From contig AJWJ01000386.1 of NCBI GenBank assembly GCA_000277445.1, positions 1 through 22,950 on the forward strand: DNA of 22,950 nt. Reading direction: 5' to 3'. Below the pieces are notes generated by a model that ran no database searches, was not told the DNA's origin, and saw only the letters and a program-made list of their open reading frames with translations. Origin of the DNA: Polysphondylium violaceum. Its lineage: Eukaryota > Evosea > Eumycetozoa > Dictyosteliales > Dictyosteliaceae. The translations under genes and the position numbers were made by a program. Below, in pieces: positions 11,683-21,733 of the stretch (its first letter is position 1; every line of letters begins with the position of its first letter).

Positions 11683-11884
11683 ATTTTCTACTCAAAAAAG
11701 AAAGAACAAAAACACACTTTTCTCCTTTACCATAATAATAATTTAAATGTAATAGAATAAATGTAAATATTAGAAAAACATATTAACTCTATTTATTATT
11801 ATTATTACTATACCTATATCTCTCACTTGTAAAATATATATCTTTGTGTATCACTAATCAAATGATAATAGATATAATCACTCG

Positions 11885-11951
11885 CCCCAATTTACACCCA
11901 CTTGAATACATGAAAATATCAGCAGACAATGGGGTTGTTGGTGGTGGGTTG
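11885..11951. promoter_or_regulatory. Opposed C-rich and G-rich boxes, possible GBF-type sites
   Basis: CCCCAATTTACACCCAC (near 11885-11901) faces TGGGGTTGTTGGTGGTGGG (11930-11948) in opposite orientation. G/T-rich G-boxes, often in pairs, drive many dictyostelid developmental genes through GBF. The block lies about 310 bases upstream of the secreted-protein start, which suits such a role. The link to GBF is inference from base composition. Confidence 0.3.
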
Positions 11952-12262
11952 AATATAGATACATTATTAAAATAAAATTAAAATAAATAAAATTTGTAGG
12001 ATGGGGTATGAATATGAATATGATAAACACTTTTATTATGATCAATTCATACTTCTACCCCTACACTTCTTGATTATTATCATTGTCATTAAAATCAACT
12101 TTTACATGTAATGAATGAAAAAATGAATTCATTTCGTGAGTATTGAGATTCTACCGTAGAGATATAATTTAATTTATTATATTATTTGTTATTATTATTT
12201 CAATTCATTTATTTATATATTGTATTTATTTTTATCCTAGGATTGTAAACAAAACTATTAAA

Positions 12263-13067
12263 ATGAAATCAATTTCAACAACAAAGAAATGTCAATTTAT
12301 TTTAATTTTCCTTTTATTAAATAATATCTTTGTATCGCTGGATGCTAGGAGTCATTATGGTATTAGTAATCATAACAACAACTACATTAATAATAAAATA
12401 GATATCAATAATAGCAATCAGAGATTAAATCAACATAAACTTCAACAAATTGAAAATGCAATTCAATTGAATATCATCGATTTTGTTAAAGGATTGTCTG
12501 TTGAAGAATTTAAAAAAATTGGACTTGGTATTGTCCAAGGTATTGAGGAGGGTTTGAATAGCGGAAAGAATGTATCCTGTACAGATTCTTTGTATTCTCA
12601 AATTAAAATCACCCAAGATTTGATTAATGATCTAAGAATGGTTGGTGACATCTCAATCAATCAATTGATAAAAGATATTAAATCAATCAGACCAACTATC
12701 GATGCCGATATTGCTTTAATACATAATTGTAATTTAGATATCATTTTGAAAAAGATTACAACATGCACTAGATTTGGAATAAAGAATGGTTGGGTTGCCC
12801 TTTTTACAAATGAATCTGGTATTGCCTTGAGTAACAAGCTAAGAACCGCTGCTATCATCAGAGTATTTATATCTATTTATATATCAATATGATAGCATCC
12901 TTAGGTTAAACTAACACCCTTTATAACATCTTATTCAATAGAATGCAATTACCGCACTCTTGTTTAGAAATCTAACCAATCTTGGTGTTGCTATTGGTAA
13001 CTATATGGCTATATTCATTGCTACACCATGCGACCTTGATCTCGTCGTTGAACAAACCTCGCCTTGA
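12263..13067 (+). CDS. Secreted protein of unknown function with four cysteines
   Basis: I do not recognise a named gene. Exons are 12263-12862 and 12942-13067; the 79-base intron lies between codons (GTATTT donor, CAATAG acceptor), and the second exon ends in TGA. The 241-residue product starts with a signal peptide: a basic start, then a hydrophobic core at about 11-25 (FILIFLLLN), with likely cleavage near DARS at 27-30. An Asn-rich stretch (36-55) precedes the folded part. That part has a FVKGLSVEEFKKIGLGIVQG segment, four cysteines at 106, 156, 168 and 230 that could form two disulfides, and a hydrophobic end (LGVAIGNYMAIFIATPC). N103, N183 and N210 are in glycosylation sequons. There is no second membrane segment or GPI signal, so secretion or delivery to an endolysosomal space is most likely. 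The Gly-rich helix followed by spaced cysteines recalls uncharacterised secreted proteins of amoebae and ciliates, but I recall this only loosely. Confidence 0.8.
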
Positions 13068-13168
13068 AAATATTGAGCATTTGTGATTATGTCACGTTAC
13101 GTAAAAATAAAAAAAAGGACTTTTTTTTTATTTTCATATTTTTTTTTCTTTTTATTTTTTTTTTTTCC

Positions 13169-13192
13169 TAAAGCCCTCAATGGGGGGCTTTA
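13169..13192. repeat. 8-bp GC-containing hairpin after the secreted-protein gene
   Basis: TAAAGCCC (13169-13176) and GGGCTTTA (13185-13192) pair perfectly around an 8-base loop, with a long T-run before and an A-run after. It lies about 100 bases after the stop codon. In form it resembles a terminator hairpin, but eukaryotic Pol II does not need one, so its role is open. Confidence 0.6.
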
Positions 13193-13222
13193 AAAAAAGT
13201 TTTTTTTTTTTCGATTTTTCAG

Positions 13223-13380
13223 TATTGACACTCCTTGGTCAACACAATAGAATATGGCTAGATAATAAATCCAGTACTGTGGTGTATCCTGTTCCATCCA
13301 TTTGCTCGAGTTTGGCTTGTGAATATTTCCGTTTGGTCTCACTTGGTCAACGCATTCCTAACCTCTCTTTAAGTGTATAG
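13223..13380 (+). other. Orphan coding-like patch with an internal repeat
   Basis: After a pyrimidine tract and CAG ending at 13222, a frame stays open for about 52 codons to TAG at 13378. The DNA is clearly less AT-rich than its surroundings. CTTGGTCAAC occurs twice in the same frame (13234-13243 and 13342-13351), encoding LGQ both times. I found no upstream exon and no known family. It could be a gene remnant, a terminal exon of an alternative transcript, or chance. Confidence 0.2.
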
Positions 13381-13526
13381 TAAATCCAAATCATTCTGGT
13401 GTATACCCGTTTTGTTTAATTTTAAAATAACAACCCTTGTGTTGATTATAATCTAAAATTAACAAATTCCCCAATCAAAAAGCTTAATGTAAAAAAGGTA
13501 ATTATCAATCACCATCTATTCAATTT

Positions 13527-13649
13527 ATAAATATGAATATTTGTTTAAAATCAACATGATTCGAAACGGTTTTTTATAAAAGACTACCAAGATATGGTTA
13601 ATAACAACTATGCTGCATATGATTTTTTTAAACAAATATTCATATTTAT
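13527..13649. repeat. Perfect 24-base inverted repeat with 75-base loop
   Basis: The segment at 13527-13550 is the exact reverse complement of 13626-13649 (core AATATGAATATTTGTTTAAA). The loop is 13551-13625. Partial pairing continues inward (TCA..ATG) and outward (CTATT on the left, AATAG on the right). Transcribed, it would fold into a long hairpin of the size of a small-RNA precursor. It could also be a small inverted-repeat element; CAAT lies near both ends, but no clean target duplication is visible. Confidence 0.7.
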
Positions 13650-13991
13650 CAATAGCCTCTGAATGCTATTTTATGTATCAATATACTAATATTATCATTC
13701 ATCTTTGATAAACAGATCTCTCTTTTATTTAAAGCTCCAATAACTTGATTCTCATTGTATAAATCATATAAATAAAACAATATTCTTTTGAAATCAAATA
13801 TCTTTAATCTTGTTTTTTCCTTTTTACAAAATAAAAGTATAGAGATTATACTCTTTTTCCCTTTGTTTAATAGTATTCCTTGTAAAGACGAACTCTATAT
13901 AATACTTTAAAAGAAAAAAGCAATGTTTTAATCTTATCTATCTTTCAACTGTCTGTGGCATTTGTAAAAAATTTGATCAACTTGAAGTTTG

Positions 13992-14022
<31 letters not shown>

Positions 14023-14414
14023 GATTTTTTGATTTTTTTATTTCGAAAAATAAAGTGATTTATTCAAGTCAAGTGGAGAGATAGAGGAGGTGTACTATAT
14101 ATTGCAAATTCACACAAAGCTACGATAATCTATCAATCAATTATACTTATTTATTATTTATTAAAATACACGCACTACATACATACACATACTATTCGAG
14201 ATAAGATATATAGTGTTTATTCCTATATTACCTCTCGTGTAAATATAATTTTTATCCTTTATATGTTTAATAACCTTAGCAAACACACAACAGCAACAGT
14301 ATTGTAATACTATTACGGTTAGATATATAAAACCCATCATCATCATCATCATCTTTTTACCTTTGTACAATAATAATATCAACACCCCCACACAACCAAA
14401 GGTAAAGTTTAATC

Positions 14415-14428
14415 AATGCTATAGCATT
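14415..14428. promoter_or_regulatory. 14-bp palindrome upstream of tor
   Basis: AATGCTATAGCATT is a perfect palindrome ending 89 bases before the tor start codon. It contains GC pairs, so it is less likely to be chance than pure AT symmetry. It may be a binding site for a dimeric factor or lie in the leader; no known motif is recognised. Confidence 0.3.
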
Positions 14429-14517
14429 ATAATTACATATTTGTTGAATCCAGTCACAGTATATTAACATTAGCTATTATTAGATTTGTATCTTTAACAA
14501 TATATATACTATAAACA

Positions 14518-17500
14518 ATGTCACAAGATCCAGCACCATTATGGGCCGATGCTCTTTATAAAATTTCAACAGATTTAAAGAATAAAAAAGAAGAAGATCG
14601 TGTCAAGGGTTCAAAAAGTTTAAGGAATTATGTAAGTTGAGATAGTAGTAGAGGTTATCATCAACATCATGACAAGATACTAATGATGATAATAATAATA
14701 ATAATAACAATAATAATATACAGGTAATTACACAAAGTAGAGAAATGACAAATGAAAGCTTTTCAAAGTTTATGCAAGATGTAAATAATTTAATATTTGA
14801 ACTTGTAAATAGTAATGGTATACCGGAAAAGATTGGAGGTATTATGGCAATCGATGAGTTGATAGACGTTGATTACGACGAAAATGCAACCAAGATTACA
14901 AGACTAGCAAATTATTTACGTATTGGATTGCAATCCAATGATTTTACAGTGATGTTGATGGCCAGTAGAGCATTGGGTCGATTGGCCAGATCAAGTGGCA
15001 CATTTACAGCAGAGTGTGTTGAGTTTGAAGTCACACGTTCACTCGAATGGTTGTCTGGCGACAGAGTAGAGGCACGTAGACACACTGCCGTATTGGTTTT
15101 AAAAGAGTTGGCACAAAATGCACCAACCCTATTCTATGTGCACGCCAGTTCATTTGTAGATTTAATTTGGGTGGCGCTCAAGGATCCCAAGTTGGCAATT
15201 AGAGAGGGTGCCGTCGAGGCTTTGCGTGCATGTTTAGAGTTGATCAGTGAGCGTGAGTCTCGACTCCGTTTACAGTGGTATCAAAAGATCTATGACGAGG
15301 CCCAAAAGGCCTTTAAGCAAAATGGCACCCCCGAGGCCATCCACGGCTCGCTCATCACCTTGGGCGAGTTGTTGAGAAACACGGGCGACTTTATGAACAA
15401 CAAGTTTAAAGACGTGTGCGACACTGTGTTAAAGTATAAGGACCATCGTGACAAGTTGGTCAAAAAGACCGTGTTGGCATTGTTGCCTCGTTTGGCTATA
15501 TTTGATCCCAAGAATTTTGTCATGCATCACTTTAACACCTGCATGAACCACCTGTTGGCAGCACTTAGAAATCAGAATGAAAGATCCACAGCCTTTATCT
15601 CGTTGGGAGAAATATCGATGGCTGTTGGCGGGAATATCAAGCCCTATTTAGACTCGATCGTTGTGATGATCAAGAGTGCCCTCGGCACCAAAGGCAAGCA
15701 GTTTTGTCCAGAGGTACTCACATGCATTAGTATGTTGGCCTCTGCCGTGGGACCTTCCATGATCCCCAACATGCAGGTCATTCTCCCACAAATGTTTGCA
15801 CCTGGTCTCACCCAAGTACTCACAGACTCTCTCAAAGATCTCACTATTTATCTTCCAACACTCATTCCCCACATCCAATCTAAGTTGTTGATGCTCCTCT
15901 CTCAAGTATTGGCCAACAAACCATTTTCAGAGCCAGGCGCCCCATCACCCTACAGAAAGAGTGCCACACCATTCCAGGGTGTGTCCTTACCCCAGTTGGG
16001 TCAAAACTCAGATGTCGATCCACAAATGATTGCTTTGGCCCTCAAAACATTGGGCTCATTTGATTTCTCTAAACACAATCTCTTAGAGTTTGTCAGAGAG
16101 TGTGTCGTTGGGTACTTGGATGACGATAATCCCGAGATTCGTAGAGAGGCAGCCATCACTTGTGCACAATTGATGGTCCGACCCGACGAGTCTGCACCCA
16201 CTCGTGGCCATTCTGCCGTTGTTGTTGGCGAGGTGTTGGAAAAGTTACTTGTCGTTGGTATCGCCGATCCCGACCCATCCATCAGAAGAACAGTGCTCTC
16301 TTCTTTGGACACTAGATTCGACCACCATTTGGCCCAGGCCGAGAACCTCAGATCGTTATTTATTGCATTGAATGACGAGGTGTTTGAGATTCGTGAGCTT
16401 GCCATCTCTGTCATTGGTCGTCTCACCATTAGAAATCCAGCCTATGTCATGCCATCACTCAGAAAGACTTTGATTCAACTCTTGACCGAACTCGAGTTTA
16501 GCGGTGATGGTAGAAATAAAGAAGAGTCTGCCCGTTTACTCGGCCACTTGATTGGCGCCTCAGAGAGACTCATCAAGCCCTATGTTGAGCCCATCCTCAA
16601 GGCCTTGTTGCCCAAACTCCGAGACAACAATCCTAGAGTGGCCTCGTGTGTGTTGGCCGCCCTCGGTGAGTTGTCTATTGTTGGTGGTGAAGAGATGATC
16701 CAACACATTGATCAATTGGTGCCACTCATTATCGATACACTCCAAGATCAAAGCTCCACATCCAAGAGAGAGGTTGCCCTCAAAACATTGGGTCAACTTG
16801 CCAGTAGCACTGGGTATGTAATCAAGCCCTTCTCCAAGTATCCCATGCTCTTGGACATCCTTTTGAATGCCATCAAAACCGAGCGTATCGGATCCATTCG
16901 AAGAGAGGTAATCAAAGTCCTCGGTATCCTCGGTTCATTGGACCCCTACAAACACAAGATGAACGAGTTGGGTCAACGTAGAGAAGACCAGACAAAGAAC
17001 GACGACAAGAACAACACCAACGAAAGCTTGGTCAACATATCGCCATCGTCTGAAGACTATTATCCCACCGTCGCCATCACAGCCCTCATGAAGATCCTCA
17101 GAGATCCTTCACTCAGCTCGCACCACACCAGCGTCATTCAAGCCGTTATGTATATTTTCAAGAGTCTTAATCTCAAGTGTATTCCCTTTTTGCCACAAAT
17201 CATGCCACCATTCCTCCATGTGATGAACTCGTGTGAGCCCGGTTTCAGAGAGTTTCTCTTCCAACAATTGGGTCTCTTGGTCTCGATTGTCAAGCAACAC
17301 ATTCGTGACTACTTGGTCGATGTGTTTGCTTTGATTGAAAAGTACTGGAACTCTAATCTCCTCATGCCCATCATTAATCTCGTCGAAGAGATTAGCTCTG
17401 CCCTCAACGATGAGTTTAAAGTGTACTTGCCAAATCTTATTCCACAAATGTTGAATGTTTTGCACACAGACCGTTCCATCAAACGTCAACCAACCTCCAA

Positions 17501-20500
17501 GGTATTGAAAGCACTCGAGGTCTTTGGTACCAATTTAGACGACTATCTCCATTTGGTCATTCCAGCCGTCGTCAAGCTGTTTGAACAAGTGGATGTCACA
17601 ACCCATGTCCGTATCCTCTCTATTCAAACCATTGGCCGTCTCTGCAAGAAGCTCAATTTCTCTGACTATGCCTCTCGTATTATTCATCCATTGGCCAGAG
17701 TGTTGGACGTGCCAGGTGACAATGATCTTCGTGAAGATGCATTAAATACTCTCTGTTCGCTCGTGTATCAGTTGGGCTCAGACTATGCTATCTTTATTCC
17801 TATGGTTGGCAAAGTGTTGTCTAAGAGAGAGATCTCTAATCAAAACTATGAGCTATTGGTCAGTAAGTTACTCAAGAATCAACAACTCATCAATGGCAAC
17901 AATCCCAACGAAGAGATCAACTTGAACTCCAACGAAATCATTGAGTCTAACACTGTTTCACCAGAGATTCCAGTAAAGAAGCTCAAGGCCAATGAACAGC
18001 ATCTCAAGAATGCTTGGGAGACATCTCAACGTTCCACCAAAGAGGATTGGAGCGAATGGATTCGTAGATTCTCTGTCGAACTCCTCAGAGAATCACCATC
18101 GCCCTCCTTGAGATCATGTCTTAGTTTGGCACAGGATTACCATCCCTTGGTCAAAGAGTTGTTTAACGCTGGCTTTGTGTCTTGTTGGACAGAGTTGCAT
18201 GAACAGTACCAAGATGAATTGGTACACAGTTTAGAGACTGCACTCTTGTCGCCCAACATCCCACCCGAGATCTTGCAAACCTTGTTAAATCTTGCCGAGT
18301 TTATGGAACTCCATGAAAAGCCTTTGCCCATCGATATCAGAACTTTGGGTGCATTGGCTGAAAAGTGCCATGCCTATGCCAAGGCTTTACATTACAAAGA
18401 GATTGAGTTCCAACAATCGCCATCGTCAACCATTGAAGCATTGATTAGTATCAACAATCAACTCCAGCAACCAGAGGCTGCCATTGGTATCTTGATTTTC
18501 GCACAAAAGAATCACAGTGTCGAGCTCAAGGAAAGTTGGTATGAAAAGTTGAGAAGATGGGAAGATGCCCTCTCTGCCTATGAAAAGAAACAAAAGGATG
18601 ACAACAATAACATTGAAAACACCTTGGGTATCTTGAGATGTCTCCATGCTCTTGGCGAGTGGGAGAGATTGTCTCAATTGTCTAGTGACACCTGGAGAAA
18701 TGGTAATGACAATACCCGTTCAAGTATCGCCCCATTGGCCGCCGCCGCCGCCTGGAATTTGTCAAATTGGGAGCTTATGGACGAGTATGTCAAGGCCATG
18801 AACCAAGACACAGTCGAGGGTTCATTCTATCGTGCCATTCTCGAAGTCCACAAAGACAACTACCCCAATGCCCAAATGTACATTGAACACGCCAGAGCCC
18901 TCGTTGACACAGAGTTGACTGCCTTGTTGGGTGAGAGTTATAATCGTGCCTACAAGGTTGTTGTGCGTCTTCAACAACTCTCTGAGCTTGAAGAGATTAT
19001 CGAGTACAAGAAATGCGGATCTGACAGTGGCAACGATCGTAGAACCATGATTAGAAACACTTGGAAGACTAGACTAAGAGGTTGCCAACACAATGTCGAT
19101 ATCTGGCAATCAATTCTCGCCGTTCACAGTTTGGTTATCTCTCCCCACGACGAGTTGGACATGTGGCTCAAGTTTGTCGGTCTCTGTCGTAAGGGTTCCC
19201 GTTTAGGTTTGGCTCAAAAGACCTTGGCCATGTTGATGGGCAAGGACCCCTCTACTCAACAATTTGGTGGAATCTTGCCAACCACTCACCCCAAGATCAC
19301 CTTTGCATACATTAAACAACTTTGGAGTGCCGGTGCCAAACAACCAGCCTTTGAAAAACTACGTACCTTTGTCCAAGCCCTCAAAGACACTGATGAGGTC
19401 TCTCTTCAAGGTCGTGCCTATTTAAAGTTGGGTGACTGGCAAATGATCCTCGGTGATACATTGAGCGAGGCTTCTATTCCTCATATCATCAGCTCCTACA
19501 AATCAGCCACCGAATGCGACCCCAACTGGTACAAAGCCTGGCATTCATGGGCTTTTATCAATTTTGAAGTGGTCTCTTACTATGAACAAAACAATGGTAC
19601 CGCTGAGCAAATCAGTCAACATCTTTTACCTGCCATCCATTCATTCTTTAAATCCATTTCATTGGGTCCAGACAAGTCTCTTCAAGACACTCTTCGTCTC
19701 TTGACTTTGTGGTTCAAGCATGGCACACAAAAAGAGGTGGAAGCTGCCCTTATGCAAGGTTTCAATACCATTAGCATCGATACATGGCTTCATGTCATTC
19801 CACAAATCATTGCCAGAATTCATGCACCCGTACTCCCTGTACGTAGATTACTCCACGAGTTGATTGATAACATTGGTAAAGAACATCCACAAGCTCTTGT
19901 GTATCCACTCACTGTAGCCACCAAATCTCAATCACCTGCACGTTTAGCCGCCGCCAAAGCACTCATGGACAAGATGAGAAAGCATTCACCAACCCTCGTT
20001 GAACAAGCTGTTCCAGTAAGTCAAGAATTGGTTAGAACTGCTATTCTTTGGTTAGAGATGTGGTACGAAGGTTTGGAAGAAGCCAGTAGACAATACTTTG
20101 GTGATCATAATCCAGAGGCTATGTTAGCCACATTGGCTCCACTCCATGCCATTCTTGAACGTGGTCCAGAGACTACCAGCGAAACCTCTTTCCTCCAAGC
20201 CTTTGGAAGAGATCTCCAAGAAGCTCACGAATGGAGCAAGAAGTACGAGAAATCGAGAAAAGAAGGTGACCTCAATCAAGCTTGGGATCTCTACTATCAA
20301 GTGTTTAGAAGAATCTACAAACAACTTCCACAAATGACCTCTTTGGAGCTTCAATATGTTTCGCCCAAACTTTTAAATTCATTTGATATGGAGTTGGCTA
20401 TTCCAGGTACCTATAGAGCTGGTGAACCAATCATTCGTATTCAATCCTTCTCACCAACCCTCTCTGTCATTCCATCCAAACAACATCCAAGAAAATTGAC

Positions 20501-21665
20501 CATCATTGGTTCCGATGCCATCGAGTACACTTTCTTGCTCAAGGGTCATGAAGATCTTAGACAAGATGAACGTGTTATGCAATTGTTTAGTTTGGTCAAC
20601 ACCTTGTTGTCTGCCAATCACGAGACTGCCAAATCACATTTATCCATTCGTAGATTTAGCGTCATTCCATTGTCACCCAACTCGGGTCTCATTGGTTGGG
20701 TACCCCATTCAGACACCCTTCATACACTCATCAAAGACTATCGTGATAGCAACAAGATTCTCTTGTCTATCGAACATCGTCTCATGCTTCAAATGTGCAG
20801 TGACTATGATAATCTCACTTTATTGCAAAAGGTTGAGGTATTCCAATACGCTTTGGAAAATACAAATGGTCAAGATTTACATAAAGTCCTTTGGCTCAAA
20901 TCTAGAAACTCTGAAATATGGCTCGATCGTAGAACCAACTACACTCGTTCACTCGCTGTTATGTCTATGGTTGGTTATATCTTGGGTTTGGGTGATCGTC
21001 ATCCAAGTAATTTAATGCTTGATCGTCACACTGGTCACATTTTACACATTGATTTTGGTGATTGTTTTGAAGTTGCCATGCACAGAGATAAGTATCCTGA
21101 AAAAGTACCATTCCGTCTCACTCGTATGTTGATCAATGCCATGGAGGTCTCTGGAATTGAAGGAAACTTTAGACTCACTTGCGAGGCTGTTATGACTGTG
21201 TTGAGAAACAACAAGGAAAGTTTGATGGCCGTCCTCGAAGCCTTTGTTCACGATCCACTCATCAACTGGCGTCTTCTCACTCCCAACGAAAATACAAAGA
21301 AACAAACAAACAACAAAGATGGCACCAGTACAGCCGCTAGTTCAAAGATTGAAACTGCAGATTTTATTGTAAACGATGATGAATTAGATCAAGATAAACT
21401 CCCAGAATCCTCTCTCAAATCCTCGCCTGTCCACAGACAAACTCGTAATCAAAGAGTCGATGAACAAGTGGAAGCTGAAATTGTTCCAGAGGCATTGAAT
21501 GAAAGAGCTCTCTCTGTTATCAATCGTGTAAATAAGAAATTAACCGGTAGAGATTTTAGTAATGAAACTTTGGATGTAACTGAACAAGTTCAAAAATTAA
21601 TCGATCAAGCTACCTCTGAAGAAAATCTTTGTCAATTGTATATTGGTTGGTGTGGTTTTTGGTAA
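14518..21665 (+). CDS. tor: Target of rapamycin (TOR) serine/threonine kinase
   Basis: TOR is the PI3K-related kinase at the core of TORC1 and TORC2, controlling growth, autophagy and the cytoskeleton. Exons are 14518-14631 and 14724-21665; the 92-base intron (GTAAGT donor, TACAG acceptor) lies between codons. The product has 2351 residues (human mTOR 2549). HEAT repeats fill about 50-1190, and the FAT domain runs from about 1220 to 1770. FRB spans about 1806-1912 and keeps rapamycin-contact residues S1826, W1892 and F1899 (human 2035, 2101, 2108). The kinase domain has K1978 in [14 protein letters not shown]2129 in LGDRHPSN and D2148 in [11 protein letters not shown], all a constant 209 before human. 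A divergent acidic insert follows (about 2235-2310), then FATC to the end, closing in GWCGFW where human has GWCPFW. All catalytic residues are intact. The first exon supplies the start of the first HEAT repeat, which supports the ATG at 14518. Confidence 0.97.
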
Positions 21666-21733
21666 ATTACCCAACATTTGATTATTCAACTGTTAAATAA
21701 AAATATATGTTTCTCTATGATAAACTAAAAATT

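Larger units (their letters stand above)
11615..12262. other. Intergenic region between Elongin C and the secreted-protein gene
   Basis: This stretch holds the Elongin C 3' hairpin (11655-11682), a pair of C-rich and G-rich boxes (11885-11951), another GGATGGGGTATG near 11999-12010, and AT-rich leader DNA. A GTGAGT donor at 12136 and a TTTTTATCCTAG acceptor ending at 12240 suggest a 105-base intron in the 5' leader of the next gene. No protein-coding frame of note is seen. Confidence 0.55.
13068..14517. other. Long intergenic region before tor
   Basis: The 1450 bases hold no gene I can name. From left to right there are T-rich runs with a small hairpin (13169-13192); a less AT-rich patch (13223-13380) with an open frame of about 52 codons directly after a TTTTTCAG acceptor-like site; the 24-base inverted repeat (13527-13649); plain AT-rich DNA; a run of 29 T at 13994-14022; and the probable tor promoter and leader, with a CAT/CATC repeat near 14335-14352 and a palindrome at 14415-14428. 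I saw no tRNA B-box. Confidence 0.5.

Noticed and set aside
13553-13566. GATTCGAAACGG as a possible tRNA B-box
   Set aside because: It departs from the GGTTCRANNCC consensus, and no cloverleaf can be drawn around it.
14161-14391. 76-codon - strand frame upstream of tor
   Set aside because: It includes a CAT repeat read as poly-Met and has no plausible domain; it fits leader or promoter DNA.
16001-16429. 142-codon - strand frame opposite tor
   Set aside because: It is antisense to conserved HEAT-repeat coding sequence; open antisense frames are expected where codon use is biased.
20506-21015. 169-codon + strand frame within the tor kinase domain
   Set aside because: It is a shifted reading of the conserved kinase sequence; the kinase frame is the real one.
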